This document shows, one piece after another, positions 62,949-64,000 of a stretch of DNA of 64,000 bases (position 1 is the stretch's first letter; each line of letters begins with the position of its first letter). Where the stretch lies: contig NZ_JANHDP010000001.1 in the NCBI RefSeq assembly GCF_024494695.1, forward strand, positions 620,001 to 684,000. Reading direction: 5' to 3'. Origin of the DNA: Natronoarchaeum rubrum (GTDB lineage: Archaea > Halobacteriota > Halobacteria > Halobacteriales > Natronoarchaeaceae). Made by a program: the position numbers and the translations under genes. The notes beneath the pieces are model-generated. The model did no database searches. It was not told where the DNA came from and worked only from the letters and a program-made list of their open reading frames with translations.

Positions 62949-64000
62949 CAGATGGGCTTGAGCGTGTCGTCGGTCGGCTCGTAGCAGCGCCCGCCCATCA
63001 GGGCCTCCTCGATGGCGTCCTCGACGTCGGGCTCGGTCATGCCGGTGTCGCCGATCACTTCGTCGATCAGGTCGCCGCGCTCGACGCCGTCGCCGTCGTC
63101 CATCTCCCGCATCGTCTCGACGACCACGTCGGTCAGCGAGACATCGTCCGGAATCGACGGCTCGGCGGGGTCCGCCGATTCGTCCGTCGGTTCGGCGTCG
63201 TCCGTCGGTTCGGCGTCGTCGGCCGGTTCCTCGTCCGGTTCGACCTCGCCGGACGCCGCGCCGGCGTCCTCAGACTTCTGGGCGGTTTCGGCTTCCGACA
63301 CCGGTTCGGCCGCCTCCTCGGCGACCGCTTCGCCCTCGGCGACGGTTTCGTCGGTTTCCGAGACGTCGACCTCGCTTTCGGCCGCCTCGTCAGGATCGGG
63401 CGTCTCGATGTCTGCTTCGCCGGGTTCGGCGACCTCCGTGCCGGTCGAGAACTCGGTGCCGTACTCCTCCTCGATCTCCGCACGTTCCTCCTCGGAGAAC
63501 TCGTACATCTCGTCGCCGCCGACCGGCGTTTCGGCCGCCTGATCGGCGTCCGCAGTTGTGCCGTTCGTCTCGACGGACGCATCGCCCGTCTCGAGAGATG
63601 CGTCGTCAGCTTCGACGTCGGCGCCCGCATCCGACTCGTCGTCTGCCTCACCGATGCCGCCGGGCTCGAAGTCGTCGAGGCGGTCCGCGTCCTCGTCGTC
63701 CGGCTCGTCCTCGGCGCTGGTTTCGGCGTCGCCGGTCGTTTCGGCCTCGGAAGTCGGGGCGGTCGCAGCCGCGGGGTCGGCGGCGGTGGACTCCTCGGCA
63801 GTCGAGTCGGCCGACGCCGACGCCCCGGAGTCGGATCCGGTGGACGCCGTCGCCGCGTCGGCGTCGGTCGCGGTCGATTCCGTTTGCGCATCCGTCGGCG
63901 CGGAGTCCGCTTCCGCGTCGGTCGATGCCGGTTCGGCTTCCGTGTCGGTCGACACGGATTCCGTTCCCACGTCGGTCGATGCCGACTCCGCTTCGGCGTC
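62948..64000 (-). CDS. RPA-associated protein, C-terminal part (gene runs off the window)
   Basis: The frame is open from the right edge to the stop at 62948, about 350 codons; the start lies beyond the window. Visible are short repeats of the form xSTDxEA-(D/E)S (about 10 residues each), a long acidic linker, and a folded C-terminus with a winged-helix-like segment: VERGDLIDEVIGDTGMTEPD, then VEDAIEEALMGGRCYEPTDD. That ending fits the COG3390 RPA-associated proteins, which work with RPA in single-strand DNA binding. The N-terminal OB domain would lie outside the window. Confidence 0.7.
   Translation of the reverse strand, partial: DAEAESASTDVGTESVSTDTEAEPASTDAEADSAPTDAQTESTATDADAATASTGSDSGASASADSTAEESTAADPAAATAPTSEAETTGDAETSAEDEPDDEDADRLDDFEPGGIGEADDESDAGADVEADDASLETGDASVETNGTTADADQAAETPVGGDEMYEFSEEERAEIEEEYGTEFSTGTEVAEPGEADIETPDPDEAAESEVDVSETDETVAEGEAVAEEAAEPVSEAETAQKSEDAGAASGEVEPDEEPADDAEPTDDAEPTDESADPAEPSIPDDVSLTDVVVETMREMDDGDGVERGDLIDEVIGDTGMTEPDVEDAIEEALMGGRCYEPTDDTLKPI

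Overview
The window is a stretch of chromosome from an extremely halophilic archaeon (class Halobacteria). Four things point there: high GC almost throughout, strongly acidic proteins rich in Asp and Glu, leaderless genes with a TATA element about 25-27 nt before the start codon, and a marker set typical of the class (archaeal Orc1/Cdc6, XPB-type helicase, CDC48, GHMP-type shikimate kinase, DhnA-type aldolase, RPA-associated operon, many small haloarchaeal-only zinc-ribbon proteins). I cannot name the genus from the sequence.

Layout. 1-6.0 kb: a DUF420 membrane protein, a small winged-helix regulator, an XPB-like helicase divergent from a methyltransferase, small membrane proteins and a tRNA-Leu(GAG). 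6.2-8.2 kb: sucCD. 8.2-10.0 kb: an orc1/cdc6 gene inside a cluster of origin-recognition-box-like sequences and 33-bp tandem repeats, a candidate replication origin. 10-21.7 kb: metabolic genes including two acyl/acetyltransferases, purD, a GH37 trehalase, thyA-folA and a DUF255 thioredoxin-fold protein. 21.7-30.9 kb: an M50 protease and a TraB-family membrane protein, a thioesterase, a membrane-anchored beta-propeller, cydAB and a 3-hydroxyacyl-CoA dehydrogenase. 31-37 kb: the gluconeogenic pair aldolase-FBPase, an ABC-2 exporter pair and an acyl-CoA carboxylase carboxyltransferase with an epsilon-like N-terminal domain.

37.0-38.46 kb is a sharply AT-rich island. It holds two translationally coupled genes with no recognisable family: a 324-aa protein and a 101-aa protein with two predicted membrane segments. 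It is the clearest transferred segment and the best candidate for an undescribed system. 38.5-52 kb: an SDR, a GNAT, a PH-domain membrane pair, a deaminase, shikimate kinase/chorismate mutase, an orphan nuoCD, a cupin and cdc48. 52-64 kb: archaetidyl/phosphatidylserine decarboxylase, two sulfatase-fold proteins (one with the formylglycine motif and coupled to a DUF1450-like Cys protein, one without the motif), Lhr helicase, a CAP-domain protein, two tandem zinc-ribbon paralogues, and the 3' part of an RPA-associated operon that runs off the right edge.

The genes group by job into genome maintenance (XPB, Orc1, Lhr, RPAP-RPE, thyA-folA), central carbon metabolism (sucCD, fba-fbp, carboxylase, hbd), respiration (cydAB, nuoCD) and envelope functions. 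Apart from the AT-rich island I saw no mobile element, integrase, transposase or CRISPR array.
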